A stretch of DNA of 64,000 bases from an uncultured Cohaesibacter sp. (GTDB lineage: Bacteria > Pseudomonadota > Alphaproteobacteria > Rhizobiales > Cohaesibacteraceae): assembly GCF_963676275.1 (NCBI RefSeq), contig NZ_OY781091.1, forward strand, positions 1,032,775 to 1,096,774, read 5' to 3'. Under the pieces are notes generated by a model that saw only the letters and a program-made list of their open reading frames with translations, was not told the DNA's origin and ran no database searches. A program made the translations under genes and the position numbers. Positions 1 to 9,321 of this stretch are shown piece by piece (position 1 is the first letter of the stretch; every line of letters starts with the position of its first letter).

Positions 1-48
1 AGCAAACCTCAACAGGTCGCCTGCCGTTTCGTCTTGAGACATGTTCAT
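1..48 (-). CDS. 5' end of an unidentified gene running off the left edge
   Basis: On the minus strand an ATG at 48-46 overlaps the TGA of the dedA-like gene in an ATGA junction, and the frame stays open for all 16 codons to the window edge. Such an overlap is typical of translationally coupled genes, so this is probably the next gene of the same operon. Sixteen residues are too few to name a product. It could be a chance open frame. Confidence 0.4.
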   Translation of the reverse strand, partial: MNMSQDETAGDLLRFA

Positions 49-677
49 TTTGAACACCTTTTTCTGGAAGTCTGTTGAGTGGATCTGATTTGAAAAAATG
101 CAATTGCCAAAAGCTCCGCCAACACAATCAATGCCAGAGCCGTGAGAGCGTGCGATTGCGTTGTGGGATCTCCGATCCCGCGCCCAATAAGGAAACCGGC
201 TCCGATGAAAATCATGTTCCAATGCATTGAGCCCAGCAATGTGGCAATGACGAACGGCCAGAGTTCGGATCTCAATCCTCCAGAAATACTTGGAGCGATC
301 AGACGGACCATCGGGAGCAGTTGTGAACCAAGCGCAAAGGATTGTTCATGACGCTTCAGGTGATGCAGTGCACTGTCCAAAAGTTCCCCTGTTCCTCCAT
401 GATATTTGGAGAGTTGATGCAGGATGGTTCGGATGCGCTGTTCTCCCAGCTTTGCTCCTATGAAATAGGCAGCCAAACAGCCCCCCACGCTTCCCAGACT
501 CGTTAATGTCAACGCCTGATAGAACTCAATATGGCCGGCAGAGGCGGCTATCCCGACCAATATGAAAAAGGGAAATACCGGAAAGATTGGAACAAGGTGC
601 TCGACAAATGCCATCCCAATTAGACATGTAAACCAGCAGGACCCAAGCCAAATAATCAGGGCATCAATATAAAACAT
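45..677 (-). CDS. DedA/SNARE-associated family membrane protein
   Basis: The 210-residue product is hydrophobic and has the DedA-family layout: an N-terminal membrane segment, a re-entrant hydrophobic stretch with PIFPVFPFFILVG, a GAKLGEQ-type polar stretch, an R-rich loop with PMVRLIAPSISG (the conserved arginine/proline region), and C-terminal membrane segments ending in a short basic tail. Family members are inner-membrane proteins thought to act as lipid flippases or in proton-motive-force homeostasis. The length is normal for the family. The gene diverges from the RND operon over a 450-bp gap, and its stop overlaps the start of another minus-strand gene. The precise function of this member is unknown. 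Confidence 0.8.
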   Translation of the reverse strand: MFYIDALIIWLGSCWFTCLIGMAFVEHLVPIFPVFPFFILVGIAASAGHIEFYQALTLTSLGSVGGCLAAYFIGAKLGEQRIRTILHQLSKYHGGTGELLDSALHHLKRHEQSFALGSQLLPMVRLIAPSISGGLRSELWPFVIATLLGSMHWNMIFIGAGFLIGRGIGDPTTQSHALTALALIVLAELLAIAFFQIRSTQQTSRKRCSK

Positions 678-884
678 TCAACCATTCCGAGTTCACGATT
701 TCTGCCATGACTTAAGCAAATTTTTCGTCTTGTTTTATACGAAATAAGAACAAGTTAGACTAAGTTTGACTTTTGGATTAAGCGAGAACCAGAGATACTA
801 TCCCAATTCTTTGTAATCTCATTGTTGTGGAGTAAAATAGTTGCAATACAATATCAATTTGCGCGTTAAAGTATGTTAATTCTC

Positions 885-940
885 TGTAAAGTTAGGTAAA
901 ACTAGGCATTGAGCAGTCGGAAAATTTACATAACTTTACA
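885..940. promoter_or_regulatory. Putative OmpR-type regulator sites in the dedA/RND divergent region
   Basis: The 678-1128 gap holds no gene. It contains two pairs of hexamers at 10-bp spacing: TGTAAA at 885-890 with GGTAAA at 895-900, and TTTACA at 925-930 with TTTACA at 935-940. Direct repeats one helical turn apart are the usual target of OmpR/PhoB winged-helix regulators. The same TTTACA series occurs before the lipoprotein gene at 7872, on the far side of the regulator genes, so the response regulator at 5750-6445 is the likely binder. TTGAC blocks at 946 and 956 may be part of the pump promoter, but I could not place a convincing -10 box. Confidence 0.5.
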
Positions 941-1128
941 CTGCCTTGACGGTGCTTGACATTTAATGAGCTAGAACAGCGTTTGGTGAGAGTAACGGCC
1001 GGCATTATCAAGGCAAACTTTCAGTGACGAAAAACAATTAGAACCAGCAGACGTGATCAGCATTCAAATTTCACTGTTGCTCCCATGTGATGCGACAACA
1101 CGCTTGTTTGCCGGGAGGGAAACTGCTG

Positions 1129-1296
1129 ATGGGGCTAAGTGATCAACGAAAAGTCTCTGTTGTTCGCAGCATGTACGTTGAGAGGTCTCCAACTCCGTCA
1201 AAGTGGATAGTGCTTATATTTCTGTTCGCATTTGCGGCATGTGTTGGGTGCGGTTTCTTCATCGGTTGGAATTGTATGAAATTGGGCATTTGCTAA
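1129..1296 (+). CDS. Small single-pass membrane protein preceding the RND operon
   Basis: A 55-residue frame starts at an ATG eight bases after GGGAGGG, a strong ribosome site, and ends 14 bases before the membrane fusion protein gene. The product has a basic N-terminal half and one hydrophobic segment (about residues 25-48, WIVLIFLFAFAACVGCGFF), so it should be a one-span inner-membrane protein. I do not recognise a family. Position and ribosome site favour a real gene co-transcribed with the pump; an upstream in-frame ATG at 1087 has no comparable ribosome site. It could be a leader peptide. Confidence 0.5.
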   Translation: MGLSDQRKVSVVRSMYVERSPTPSKWIVLIFLFAFAACVGCGFFIGWNCMKLGIC

Positions 1297-1310
1297 AGGA
1301 CTGATAAAAA

Positions 1311-2480
1311 ATGACAAGAAACGACCAGCCAAGCGAGCCAATCAAACTGAGCTTTGAAGATGAACCAGGTTCATCCAGATCCAAATGGCTCGCGGTAATC
1401 TTTAGCCTGATCTTGGTTGCTTGGATGGGAAGTCGATTTTTCCTACCGGAACGCCAGGATGAGGAAGCCTCTTCACAGGTTGCCAAAATCGTATCTGTCG
1501 CTGTTCAAAGCAGCCAGGCTCAGCAAGTGACGAAAACCTTCACGGCCGAAGGACAGGCGCAGCCTGATAGAAAGGCCAGTGTTCGAGCACAGGCATCCGG
1601 TGAGGTCATCGAACTCAAAGCCGAGAAGGGTGATACACTGGAGGCAAATCAGGACATCGCAATTTTGGCCACGCGAGAGCTGGACGCCAAAGTGCTCGAA
1701 GCACAGGAGGAACTGTCACAGACACAGGAAGACTTTGACGTTGCTCAGTCGCTTTTTGACAAGGGTGTGGCAACGGCCGCCAGATTAAGGGAAGCCAGAG
1801 CGACTCTGGCAACTTCAAAAGCCCAGCTCACACAAGCGGAAGAGGCGCTGAAGGCGGCAATTATTCGGGCTCCCTTTGCGGGCCGGTTGGATACGCTTGA
1901 TCTCGACATTGGCTCCTACGTTTTAATTGGTACCGAGATCGGTGTGATCCTCGATACCAATCCTCTCAAGATTATTATTCAGGTCCCTCAACAGTCCCTT
2001 GCCCAAATCAAGGAAGGTCAAACCGCCACTGTGAAATTCATTACAGGTGAAGAACGACAGGGAACGATCGCTTATGTCAGCCGGGATGCAGATTCTGAAA
2101 CCAGAACATTCAGGGCGGAGATCATTGTAGCAAATCCTGACGGGGCTATTCCCTCCGGCCTTTCTGTTCAGGTCAGGATACCTACGGAACAAGTTGAAGC
2201 ACATTTCATATCGCCAGCCATTTTGTCATTGAGTGAAGATGGAAGACTGGGTTTGAAGGCGATGGATGTAGAGAACAAGGTTATCTTCTATGAGGTTGTT
2301 GTAGAGCGTGCGCAGCAGGACGGAGTCTGGGTCAGCGGATTGCCGGAAAGCGTAGACCTCATCACGATTGGTCAGGGTTTTGTCGCGGAAGGAGAGACGG
2401 TTTCTCCCATTCCCGATGATGGAAGCCTCGCATCCACCAAAGAAACTGCATCGCAGGGTAACGAGTTGGAGAACCAGTAA
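1311..2480 (+). CDS. RND efflux periplasmic adaptor (membrane fusion protein)
   Basis: The 389-residue protein is the periplasmic adaptor that links an inner-membrane RND pump to an outer-membrane channel. It has an N-terminal anchor (about residues 26-45), a biotinyl-lipoyl-like half (around 85-115), an alpha-helical coiled-coil hairpin rich in Glu, Gln and Ala (about 115-170), the second lipoyl half with IIRAPFAGRLD, and beta-barrel and membrane-proximal domains after that. It lacks a lipobox, so it is held by a membrane span and not a lipid. Its TAA stop overlaps the pump ATG by one base, implying coupled translation. No outer-membrane channel gene is nearby, so a shared TolC is likely. 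Confidence 0.9.
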   Translation: MTRNDQPSEPIKLSFEDEPGSSRSKWLAVIFSLILVAWMGSRFFLPERQDEEASSQVAKIVSVAVQSSQAQQVTKTFTAEGQAQPDRKASVRAQASGEVIELKAEKGDTLEANQDIAILATRELDAKVLEAQEELSQTQEDFDVAQSLFDKGVATAARLREARATLATSKAQLTQAEEALKAAIIRAPFAGRLDTLDLDIGSYVLIGTEIGVILDTNPLKIIIQVPQQSLAQIKEGQTATVKFITGEERQGTIAYVSRDADSETRTFRAEIIVANPDGAIPSGLSVQVRIPTEQVEAHFISPAILSLSEDGRLGLKAMDVENKVIFYEVVVERAQQDGVWVSGLPESVDLITIGQGFVAEGETVSPIPDDGSLASTKETASQGNELENQ

Positions 2481-5400
2481 TGGAACGCCTGATTGATGCC
2501 GCTTTTGGACGAACCCGTGCCATCACTGTTTTCCTCATATGTGTGCTTGTGGTAGGCGCTCTTGCCTATGCGACCATTCCAAAGGAAAGCTTTCCTGAGG
2601 TCCAGATCCCTACAGTCTATGTTTCCACGTCTCTGGAAGGAATCTCTCCAGAAGATGCAGAGCGCTTGCTTGTCAAACCGCTTGAGACCGAGCTGGCAGC
2701 GTTGACCGGCCTTGACAGCATGACGGGCACTGCCTCCGAAGGGCATGCAAGCGTCCAGCTCGAGTTCGATCCCGGGTTTGATCCAGATACGGCCCTCGAC
2801 AAGGTGCGCGAAGCAGTCGACAAGGCGTCCAATGAGCTACCGGCGGATGCCACTGATCCGACTGTAACGGAAGTCAACACCGCACTCTTTCCTATTCTGA
2901 CAACGATTCTGTCCGGCCCAGTTCCCGAACGGACGCTTAATTCACTCGCCAACAATCTTAAAGATCGGCTTGAGGGTTTGTCCGGTGTGCTAGAGGTTGA
3001 TATTGCTGGTGAACGGGTTGAGATGTTGGAGGTTCTGATAGATCCGACAGTTTTCGAAACCTACAACCTGTCCTTCTCCGAACTGACCAGCCAAATCAGT
3101 CGCAATAATCTTTTGATTGCTGCTGGTGCCATAGAAAATGGTGCAGGCCGGATGGTCCTCAAGGTCCCTGGCCTCGTCGAGGATTTCAACGATGTCATGG
3201 AAATGCCCGTCAAAATTTCTGGCAAAACCGTTGTCACCTTCGCTGATGTGGCCAAAGTACGGAATACCTTTGAGGATCCTTCCGGATTTGCCCGCATCAA
3301 TGGGCATACGGCTCTTGCTCTTGAAGTGAAAAAACGAAGTGGAGCGAATATCATCGAAACGGTTGATCTGGTGAAATCCGAAATTGCCGCCATGCAGAAA
3401 GATTGGCCGGAAAGCATCGAGATTAACTACATGCAGGACGAGAGCAAGCAGGTGAAAACCATGCTTGCAGACCTTGAAAGCAACGTGATTGCTGCTGTTT
3501 TGCTGGTCATGATCGTGATCGTGTGGGCTCTGGGGCTTCGTTCTTCCATCCTCGTCGGGCTTGCCATTCCGGGAGCATTTCTGGCTGGTGTAACGATCAT
3601 CTACTTTCTAGGCTACACCATGAACATGGTGGTGCTGTTCAGCCTGATCCTGGTAGTGGGCATGCTTGTCGATGGTGCCATCGTGACTGTTGAACTTGCA
3701 GACCGCTTTCTGCATGAGGGCAAGACACCTAAAGAGGCATACTCACAGGCATCCAAGCGCATGGCCTGGCCGATCATCGCTTCAACGGCAACGACCCTTA
3801 GCGTCTTCTTTCCGCTTCTATTCTGGTCTTCGACAGTCGGTCAGTTCATGGTCTTCCTTCCGATCACGGTGATTTTTACGCTGACGGCTTCTCTTTTCAT
3901 GGCGCTGATTTTTATTCCTGTCATGGGTGGACTCATTGGTCGTCGCCAGGCTCAAAGCGCACAACAGCAAATGCAGATCGCCTCTGCCGAATATGGAGAC
4001 CCGAGGGATATTAGGGGTAGCGCTGGTTACTATGTCCATGTCCTGCTTTGGGCACTCAAGCATCCCGGCCAGACCGTCATCTATACGATTATGGTCCTGA
4101 TTGCCTCCTTTCTGGCTTATTCGCAATTCGGCAATGGCATTTCCTTCTTCCCGGATACGGAGCCGGATTTTGTTCAGGTAGAGTTGCGTGCCCGTGACAA
4201 CTTCTCGATCTATGAACAAGACGGTTTGGTTCGGCAGGTTGAAACCCGCCTCCTCAAATACGGGGAACTGGAAAGTGTCTATGCGAGAACTGGTGCCGAC
4301 CGGCAGTCGGACGAAGAGGTGATCGGCAAGATCCAGCTGGAACTGAAGGAGTGGGACACGCGTCGACCTGCTACAGAGATCGTTGAACAGATCAGAGAAG
4401 AAATGCGGCAAATACCGGGGATCGATATTCAGGTTCAGGTTCAATCAGGAGGACCAAATCAAGGAAAGCCAATAACGCTTGAAGTGGAATCTCAGGATAG
4501 AGAAGCGCGCGTTCAAACAATTGAAATTGCGCGACAGGCGATGGAGCGGATTGGCGGATACACTGACGTGACCGACACCACGCCGCTCCCAGGTGTGGAG
4601 TGGGAAATCAGACTTGATCGGTCCGAGGCTGCACGCTTCGGTGCTGACGTCGCTCTTCTGGGCCAAGCTGTTCAATTGCTGACACAGGGCATAACAATTG
4701 CTGACTATCGCCCGGACAATGTTGAAGAGGCCGTTGATATCAAGGTGCGCTTTCCTGCTGACGAGCGGACTCTAGCGGAATTGGAAAGCCTTCGTGTGCC
4801 GACTACCGTCGGGCTTATACCGATATCCAATTTTGTGAGCTTTGCACCAGTTCCGCGAAGTGGAACAATCAAACGCATCGATCAGAAGCGCGTCACGACT
4901 TTGTCCGCTGATGTGGGTCCGGGTCTGCTCGTCAATGATCAGGTGGTTAAGCTCCGCGCTGCCCTGGAGAAGGCAGACCTGCCAAAGAGTGTTTCATGGT
5001 CATTTGCCGGAGAAGCGGAAGATCAGCAGGATGCGATGATCTTTCTTATCAGTGCATTCTTTGCAGCCGTTGGTTCGATGATCCTCGTTCTTCTCGTTCA
5101 GTTCAACAGCTTCTACCACACCTTCGTCATCATGATCTCGATCCTGTTCTCGATTGCAGGTGTCCTACTGGGACTGTTGATTACTGGGCGGCCCTTTGGA
5201 GTTGTTATGGGCGGGATCGGCGTGATTGCCCTCGCTGGTATCGTGGTGAACAATAACATCGTTCTCATCGATACCTATAACGATCTTAAAAAAGCCGGCA
5301 TGGAGGCCATGGAAGCGGCCCTTCGCACCGGGGCGCAGCGCCTTCGGCCAGTCGTTTTGACGTCGGTGACAACGGCGCTTGGGCTGATGCCGATGGTGAT

Positions 5401-5623
5401 AGGAGTCAAAATCGACTTTTTCAGCCGAGAAGTGGTCTATGGTGCGCCTTCAACACAAATGTGGATCGAACTGAGCTCTTCAATCGCCGGAGGTTTGCTA
5501 TTTGCGACACTTCTCACTTTGATCGTGACGCCTGCCATGCTCATACTGGGGGACAAGCTTGAAAAGTGGCGGTGTCGCCGAGCGCGCGTCCTTACACCTG
5601 TGCCCCCTATACCCCAAGGGTGA
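2480..5623 (+). CDS. RND-family efflux permease
   Basis: The 1047-residue inner-membrane pump has the AcrB/MexB-type layout: a first membrane span near the N-terminus, a large periplasmic loop, a block of spans at about 335-500, a second large loop and a second block at about 850-1030. The TM4 region reads GMLVDGAIVTVE, where AcrB-type pumps have two adjacent Asp residues for proton relay; here the second is Gly, as in some less-studied RND branches. The cytoplasmic loop between the halves is short. It works with the adaptor encoded just upstream. Substrates cannot be told from sequence; drugs, lipids or solvents are all possible. The pump is probably controlled by the two-component system that follows. 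Confidence 0.92.
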   Translation: MERLIDAAFGRTRAITVFLICVLVVGALAYATIPKESFPEVQIPTVYVSTSLEGISPEDAERLLVKPLETELAALTGLDSMTGTASEGHASVQLEFDPGFDPDTALDKVREAVDKASNELPADATDPTVTEVNTALFPILTTILSGPVPERTLNSLANNLKDRLEGLSGVLEVDIAGERVEMLEVLIDPTVFETYNLSFSELTSQISRNNLLIAAGAIENGAGRMVLKVPGLVEDFNDVMEMPVKISGKTVVTFADVAKVRNTFEDPSGFARINGHTALALEVKKRSGANIIETVDLVKSEIAAMQKDWPESIEINYMQDESKQVKTMLADLESNVIAAVLLVMIVIVWALGLRSSILVGLAIPGAFLAGVTIIYFLGYTMNMVVLFSLILVVGMLVDGAIVTVELADRFLHEGKTPKEAYSQASKRMAWPIIASTATTLSVFFPLLFWSSTVGQFMVFLPITVIFTLTASLFMALIFIPVMGGLIGRRQAQSAQQQMQIASAEYGDPRDIRGSAGYYVHVLLWALKHPGQTVIYTIMVLIASFLAYSQFGNGISFFPDTEPDFVQVELRARDNFSIYEQDGLVRQVETRLLKYGELESVYARTGADRQSDEEVIGKIQLELKEWDTRRPATEIVEQIREEMRQIPGIDIQVQVQSGGPNQGKPITLEVESQDREARVQTIEIARQAMERIGGYTDVTDTTPLPGVEWEIRLDRSEAARFGADVALLGQAVQLLTQGITIADYRPDNVEEAVDIKVRFPADERTLAELESLRVPTTVGLIPISNFVSFAPVPRSGTIKRIDQKRVTTLSADVGPGLLVNDQVVKLRAALEKADLPKSVSWSFAGEAEDQQDAMIFLISAFFAAVGSMILVLLVQFNSFYHTFVIMISILFSIAGVLLGLLITGRPFGVVMGGIGVIALAGIVVNNNIVLIDTYNDLKKAGMEAMEAALRTGAQRLRPVVLTSVTTALGLMPMVIGVKIDFFSREVVYGAPSTQMWIELSSSIAGGLLFATLLTLIVTPAMLILGDKLEKWRCRRARVLTPVPPIPQG

Positions 5624-5749
5624 GGATGCGCGCTTTGCCTTCAGTCCTGAACAATTGGAATAGTTTTCGAGCTACAGGATTAAAGCAGTTATCGCCAATC
5701 GCGTCGAAGACGTGCATTATTGCTGGAATAACGGAGGAATGGCTGGCTA

Positions 5750-6445
5750 ATGTCTAAAGTGCTTCTGGTCGATGACGATAGAGAATTGACCGCCTTGCTG
5801 CAGGAATATTTGACAGAAGAAGGTTTTGACGTTGAGACGGAAACCGATGGTCGAGCAGCGGTCGCAGCCGCACTCAACAATTCCGTTGATTTGGTCGTTC
5901 TTGATGTGATGATGCCAAGAATGAACGGCACCGAGGTTCTTCAAAGAATTCGCAAGCAGAGCCAGATACCGGTTCTCATGTTAACCGCAAGAGGAGACGA
6001 TGTTGACCGTATCTCCGGCTTGAACCTCGGAGCTGACGATTATGTTCCCAAACCTTGTTCGCCGGGTGAATTGGTCGCTCGTGTTCGAGCCATATTAAGG
6101 CGCGCCAGCCAATCCACCGCTGGAGCAACATTCGGCTCCATTCAGACAGGTCATCTGACGCTTCATCTTGGTAATCGGAAAGCGGAATGGGACGGGAAAC
6201 TCTTAGAATTGACAGGTACCGAGTTCAGTTTGCTTGAGGTTCTTGCTCGTAAGGCTGGCACCTTGATTTCAAAACAGGACATTTCAAAGCAGGCTTTTGG
6301 AAAGCCGTTAACACCGTTTGATCGACGTATCGACGTGCATATCAGCAGCATCCGACAAAAGCTCGGAATGCGTGACGATGGTCAATCATGGATACAATCT
6401 GTCAGAGGCCAGGGTTACCAGCTTTTGGTGGACTCTGATGACTAG
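5750..6445 (+). CDS. OmpR/CpxR-type response regulator
   Basis: This 231-residue protein has a receiver domain (about 1-118) with the acidic pocket VDDD near residues 7-10, the phospho-acceptor Asp52 in VVLDVMMP, the Thr in MLTARGDD and the Lys of YVPKPCSP. A winged-helix DNA-binding domain follows (about 130-228), with LTGTEFSLLEVLA and RRIDVHISSIRQKLG. The start is preceded by GGAGGAATGG. The reading frame overlaps the kinase gene by eight bases. By position it should control the upstream RND operon and perhaps the lipoprotein gene downstream, both of which have TTTACA repeats in front. Confidence 0.93.
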   Translation: MSKVLLVDDDRELTALLQEYLTEEGFDVETETDGRAAVAAALNNSVDLVVLDVMMPRMNGTEVLQRIRKQSQIPVLMLTARGDDVDRISGLNLGADDYVPKPCSPGELVARVRAILRRASQSTAGATFGSIQTGHLTLHLGNRKAEWDGKLLELTGTEFSLLEVLARKAGTLISKQDISKQAFGKPLTPFDRRIDVHISSIRQKLGMRDDGQSWIQSVRGQGYQLLVDSDD

Positions 6446-7724
6446 GATTTTCAAGAAATTCTTTGTTGGGATTTGGCTCACGCTTGCGGCGTCTATTTCC
6501 ATTGTAATTCTGACGCTGCACCTGTTCGAGACAATACCGTACGCCCCCAAGTTGGAGCGTCAAAAGCGGGACATCATCCTCGGTTTGGTCGAATCCGAAC
6601 TCTTGATAAATGGAGAAGATGCGGCGCGGCGTTTTATCGCTTTGAGCCAATTGACTGTTCCATTAAACCTTCAAGTTATCAAAAGCACTTCGTCCTCGGC
6701 CAGTCATTGTTTGGAGAAAAAGTCACCTGACAAAAGAAAGGTATTGCGAGATGATGGATGCTATGAGATTTCCGTCGAAGGCCACGTAAATTCCTTCTTC
6801 AATGACAATGCGCTTTTCTTTCTCGTTTTCGCAATTATCGCGTCCAGCGCTTTGGCCGCTGCCGTGTTGGCGAGATATCTTGTCAAACCAGTTGCTCTTC
6901 TAAGAGATGGGCTTTCAGCCTTGGCTCGAGGTAATTTCGAAAACCGCATAAGCAACAAAATGCCTCGGCACAGAGATGAAATCAGTTCGCTCGCATACGA
7001 TTTGGACGTGACGGCCAATCGATTAAAAGAATTCCAGGCCACGCAACAAAGACTTTTTCACGATGTGTCGCACGAGCTCCGCTCTCCTCTGTCTCGCCTT
7101 CAGGCGGTCGTGGGAGTTCTAAGGCAAAGTCCAGCAAAACTCGAAACCATGCTTGATCGAATTGATCGCGAAGTAGACCGACTTGATGCGTTGGTGGGTG
7201 AAATACTCACTCTGGCCAGACTCTCTCTTGCCACCAATCAACCATTGAAAACCCAATCTATCGATATTTTGGACGTTCTGAATGATATTTTAGCTGATGC
7301 CGCTTTCGAAGCAGAAGCAAAAGGCGTTTCAATCACGAAGGATGTCGCAGGGACTTTTGTTGCTGATGTAGAAGGTGAACTGATTTACAGGGCACTCGAA
7401 AACGTGGTCCGCAACGCCGTCAAATACACAGGCGACGGCACAAATGTTTCCGTGGAGTGCGAGATTTTTGACCATCTACTCCGGATCCGAGTGGTTGATC
7501 AGGGTACCGGCGTCAAAGACACGGAACTTGAACATATATTCCAGCCGTTTTCTCGCGGATCTGATACTCAAACTGGCGTAGGTTATGGGCTTGGTCTTGC
7601 TATCGCCAGGCAAGCGGTCGATCGTCATGGTGGTCAGGTATATGCGTCGAATGAAACTGCAGGCGGTTTAATGCTCCTTGTCGAAATTCCCAGGCATCCA
7701 CCCGAAGAAGGGACGCAAGTCTAA
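6438..7724 (+). CDS. Membrane histidine kinase (CpxA-like)
   Basis: The start at 6438 (MTRIFKKFF) is chosen because it begins with a membrane anchor and overlaps the regulator stop by eight bases; the longer frame from 6318 has no such logic. The 428-residue kinase has a first span (about 9-30), a short periplasmic sensor of roughly 100 residues with two Cys, a second span, a HAMP domain, the H-box FHDVSHELRSPLSRLQA with the phosphorylated His, an N-box (VVRNAVKYT) and the G boxes DQGTGV and GYGLGLAIA. The short sensor suits detection of envelope stress. It is the cognate partner of the regulator upstream. Confidence 0.92.
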   Translation: MTRIFKKFFVGIWLTLAASISIVILTLHLFETIPYAPKLERQKRDIILGLVESELLINGEDAARRFIALSQLTVPLNLQVIKSTSSSASHCLEKKSPDKRKVLRDDGCYEISVEGHVNSFFNDNALFFLVFAIIASSALAAAVLARYLVKPVALLRDGLSALARGNFENRISNKMPRHRDEISSLAYDLDVTANRLKEFQATQQRLFHDVSHELRSPLSRLQAVVGVLRQSPAKLETMLDRIDREVDRLDALVGEILTLARLSLATNQPLKTQSIDILDVLNDILADAAFEAEAKGVSITKDVAGTFVADVEGELIYRALENVVRNAVKYTGDGTNVSVECEIFDHLLRIRVVDQGTGVKDTELEHIFQPFSRGSDTQTGVGYGLGLAIARQAVDRHGGQVYASNETAGGLMLLVEIPRHPPEEGTQV

Positions 7725-7787
7725 GGCAGAGTGGAGCCAACTTGTGTTTTAAGGTACCTAGAGTACGCAAGTTTCCGATCTTGCAAC

Positions 7788-7814
7788 TTTACACGTTTTT
7801 ACATCGCCTTTACA
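7788..7814 (+). promoter_or_regulatory. Three TTTACA repeats before the lipoprotein gene
   Basis: TTTACA occurs at 7788-7793, 7798-7803 and 7809-7814, that is at 10- and 11-bp steps. This matches the pair before the RND operon at 925-940 and looks like a direct-repeat operator for the adjacent OmpR-type regulator. The block lies 58 bp before the lipoprotein GTG start. Confidence 0.5.
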
Positions 7815-7871
7815 GCAGTTAACGCTCGCATCGCTATGACTCTTCATTGAATTGATTGAAGAGGGTGTGGT

Positions 7872-8294
7872 GTGAAACTAACTGATCAAAAAGCTTCAAA
7901 AGCGGTTCCGTCTTTGTATCTTGGCGGGCTTACAGTCGCGCTGTCCGCCTGTACAAGCGTACCTTTGAATCATGGCGGGGCATTAAGCTCTTATTCGGAA
8001 CTAACGCAATCCCGCGGCGTCTTGGCCAATGCAGAAATCCGTCTTGATAAAAGCGAAATTCTGGCGGCCAAGACCATTGCCATAATTCCCACTTCAGCAA
8101 TGGTCAACAACCAGGACTTTGCGCAAGAAGATCTGGTGCTCATTTCAAACTCGATCGACCGAGCGTTATGTACAGGTCTTAGCGAACGTTTCGAGATTGT
8201 AAAGTCAAATCAAAACGCTGACCTGACCGTTCACGCGACCATTACAAATGTTGTGAAAAGCAGTCATGTCCATCGTCGAATGCTTTGGGACTGA
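7872..8294 (+). pseudogene. Lipoprotein gene (DUF3313-like), 3' end removed by an IS
   Basis: Translation from the GTG at 7872 gives a signal peptide ending in a lipobox (VALSAC) and about 120 residues of a mature lipoprotein. The mature part contains an NAEIRLDKSEILAAKTIAIIP stretch and a beta-rich ADLTVHATITNVV segment. This resembles the N-terminal part of DUF3313-type lipoproteins, which are about 200 residues or longer; the assignment is tentative. Sequence identity to the IS end begins at TGGGAC (8286), so the last three residues (LWD) and the TGA come from the IS. The missing 3' part is not found beyond the IS, so it has been deleted. The truncated product may still be made. Confidence 0.65.
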
Positions 8295-8340
8295 TGTGTG
8301 TGGTTATGACTGGAGGGTTCAGCTCATTAGTGTCTGCGAT

Positions 8341-9321
8341 TTAAGCGGCTTGTGATTGATGTTGCAAGCGGCGCCGTTTGATTGTCTTCTGTTTGATCCT
8401 TTTCCTTTGCTCCAGAATTGCCTGTCCTCTTCCGAAGTAGACATCGGCTGGTGTGAGATTTCCAAGGCTCTCATGGTACCGGTGATGATTATAGTGGTTG
8501 ATGAATGCAGCAATCTCATTTTCCAGATCCGCCGGGAAGAAGTAGTTCTCCAGCAGGATCCGGTTCTTGAGTGTCTGATACCAACGCTCGATTTTACCCT
8601 GTGTCTGCGGATGACCTGGCGCACCATGTATCTGTTTCATTGACCGGTCTTCCAGCCAACTTCCCAGATCCTCAGCGATGTAACATGGGCCATTGTCCGA
8701 CAACAGGCGCGGTTTATGTTCAACCTTCACGCTATCGCAGCCAGAAGCCTCAAGGGCCAAATTGAGGGTGTCGGTAACATCATGGACCTTCATGGTGGTG
8801 CACAACTTCCAAGCCACGACATAGCGAGAGAAGTCATCAAGAATGGTGGACAAGTAAAGCCACCCCCAGCCGATAACCTTGAGATAAGTGAAGTCGGTTT
8901 GCCACATCTCGTTGGGACGGGTTGTCTTGTCCCGGAATTCATTATCAGCTTTCATGACGATGAAGGCCGGAGACGTGATCAGGTCATGAGCTTTCAGAAG
9001 ACGATAGACCGAAGCCTCTGAGACAAAATTGCTTTCCGTGTCTGTGAAGGTCACTGCCAGCTCCCGGGGAGACAATTCGGTTTGCTCCAGAGCCAGTTCG
9101 ACGATCTTGTCACGGACATCATCCTCAATCCGGTTCCAGACCCGTGAAGGCGCAGAACTGCGATCTTCCAGCCCTTCAACACCATCGATCAGGAAACGGT
9201 CGTACCAACGATAAAATGTTGATTTAGGAATGCCCAACATCTTCAATGTCCGTGTTACCGGCAGATGGGATTCCTCGACAAGGCGGATGATCTCATGCTT
9301 CTCGGATGCGGGATATCTCAC
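8341..9321 (-). CDS. IS3-family transposase OrfB (DDE integrase core)
   Basis: The 326-residue protein begins with a helix-turn-helix segment (PKSTFYRWYDRFL) and then has the retroviral-integrase-type catalytic core: first Asp in WQTDFTYLKV, second Asp in LSDNGPCY and the Glu in QGKIERWYQTLKNR. The C-terminus carries the family signature NHYNHHRYHESLGNLTPADVYFG. Its ATG overlaps the OrfA stop in ATGA (9318-9321), so it may be expressed by coupling as well as by frameshifting. All catalytic residues are present and the frame is intact, so the element may be active. Confidence 0.93.
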   Translation of the reverse strand: MRYPASEKHEIIRLVEESHLPVTRTLKMLGIPKSTFYRWYDRFLIDGVEGLEDRSSAPSRVWNRIEDDVRDKIVELALEQTELSPRELAVTFTDTESNFVSEASVYRLLKAHDLITSPAFIVMKADNEFRDKTTRPNEMWQTDFTYLKVIGWGWLYLSTILDDFSRYVVAWKLCTTMKVHDVTDTLNLALEASGCDSVKVEHKPRLLSDNGPCYIAEDLGSWLEDRSMKQIHGAPGHPQTQGKIERWYQTLKNRILLENYFFPADLENEIAAFINHYNHHRYHESLGNLTPADVYFGRGQAILEQRKRIKQKTIKRRRLQHQSQAA

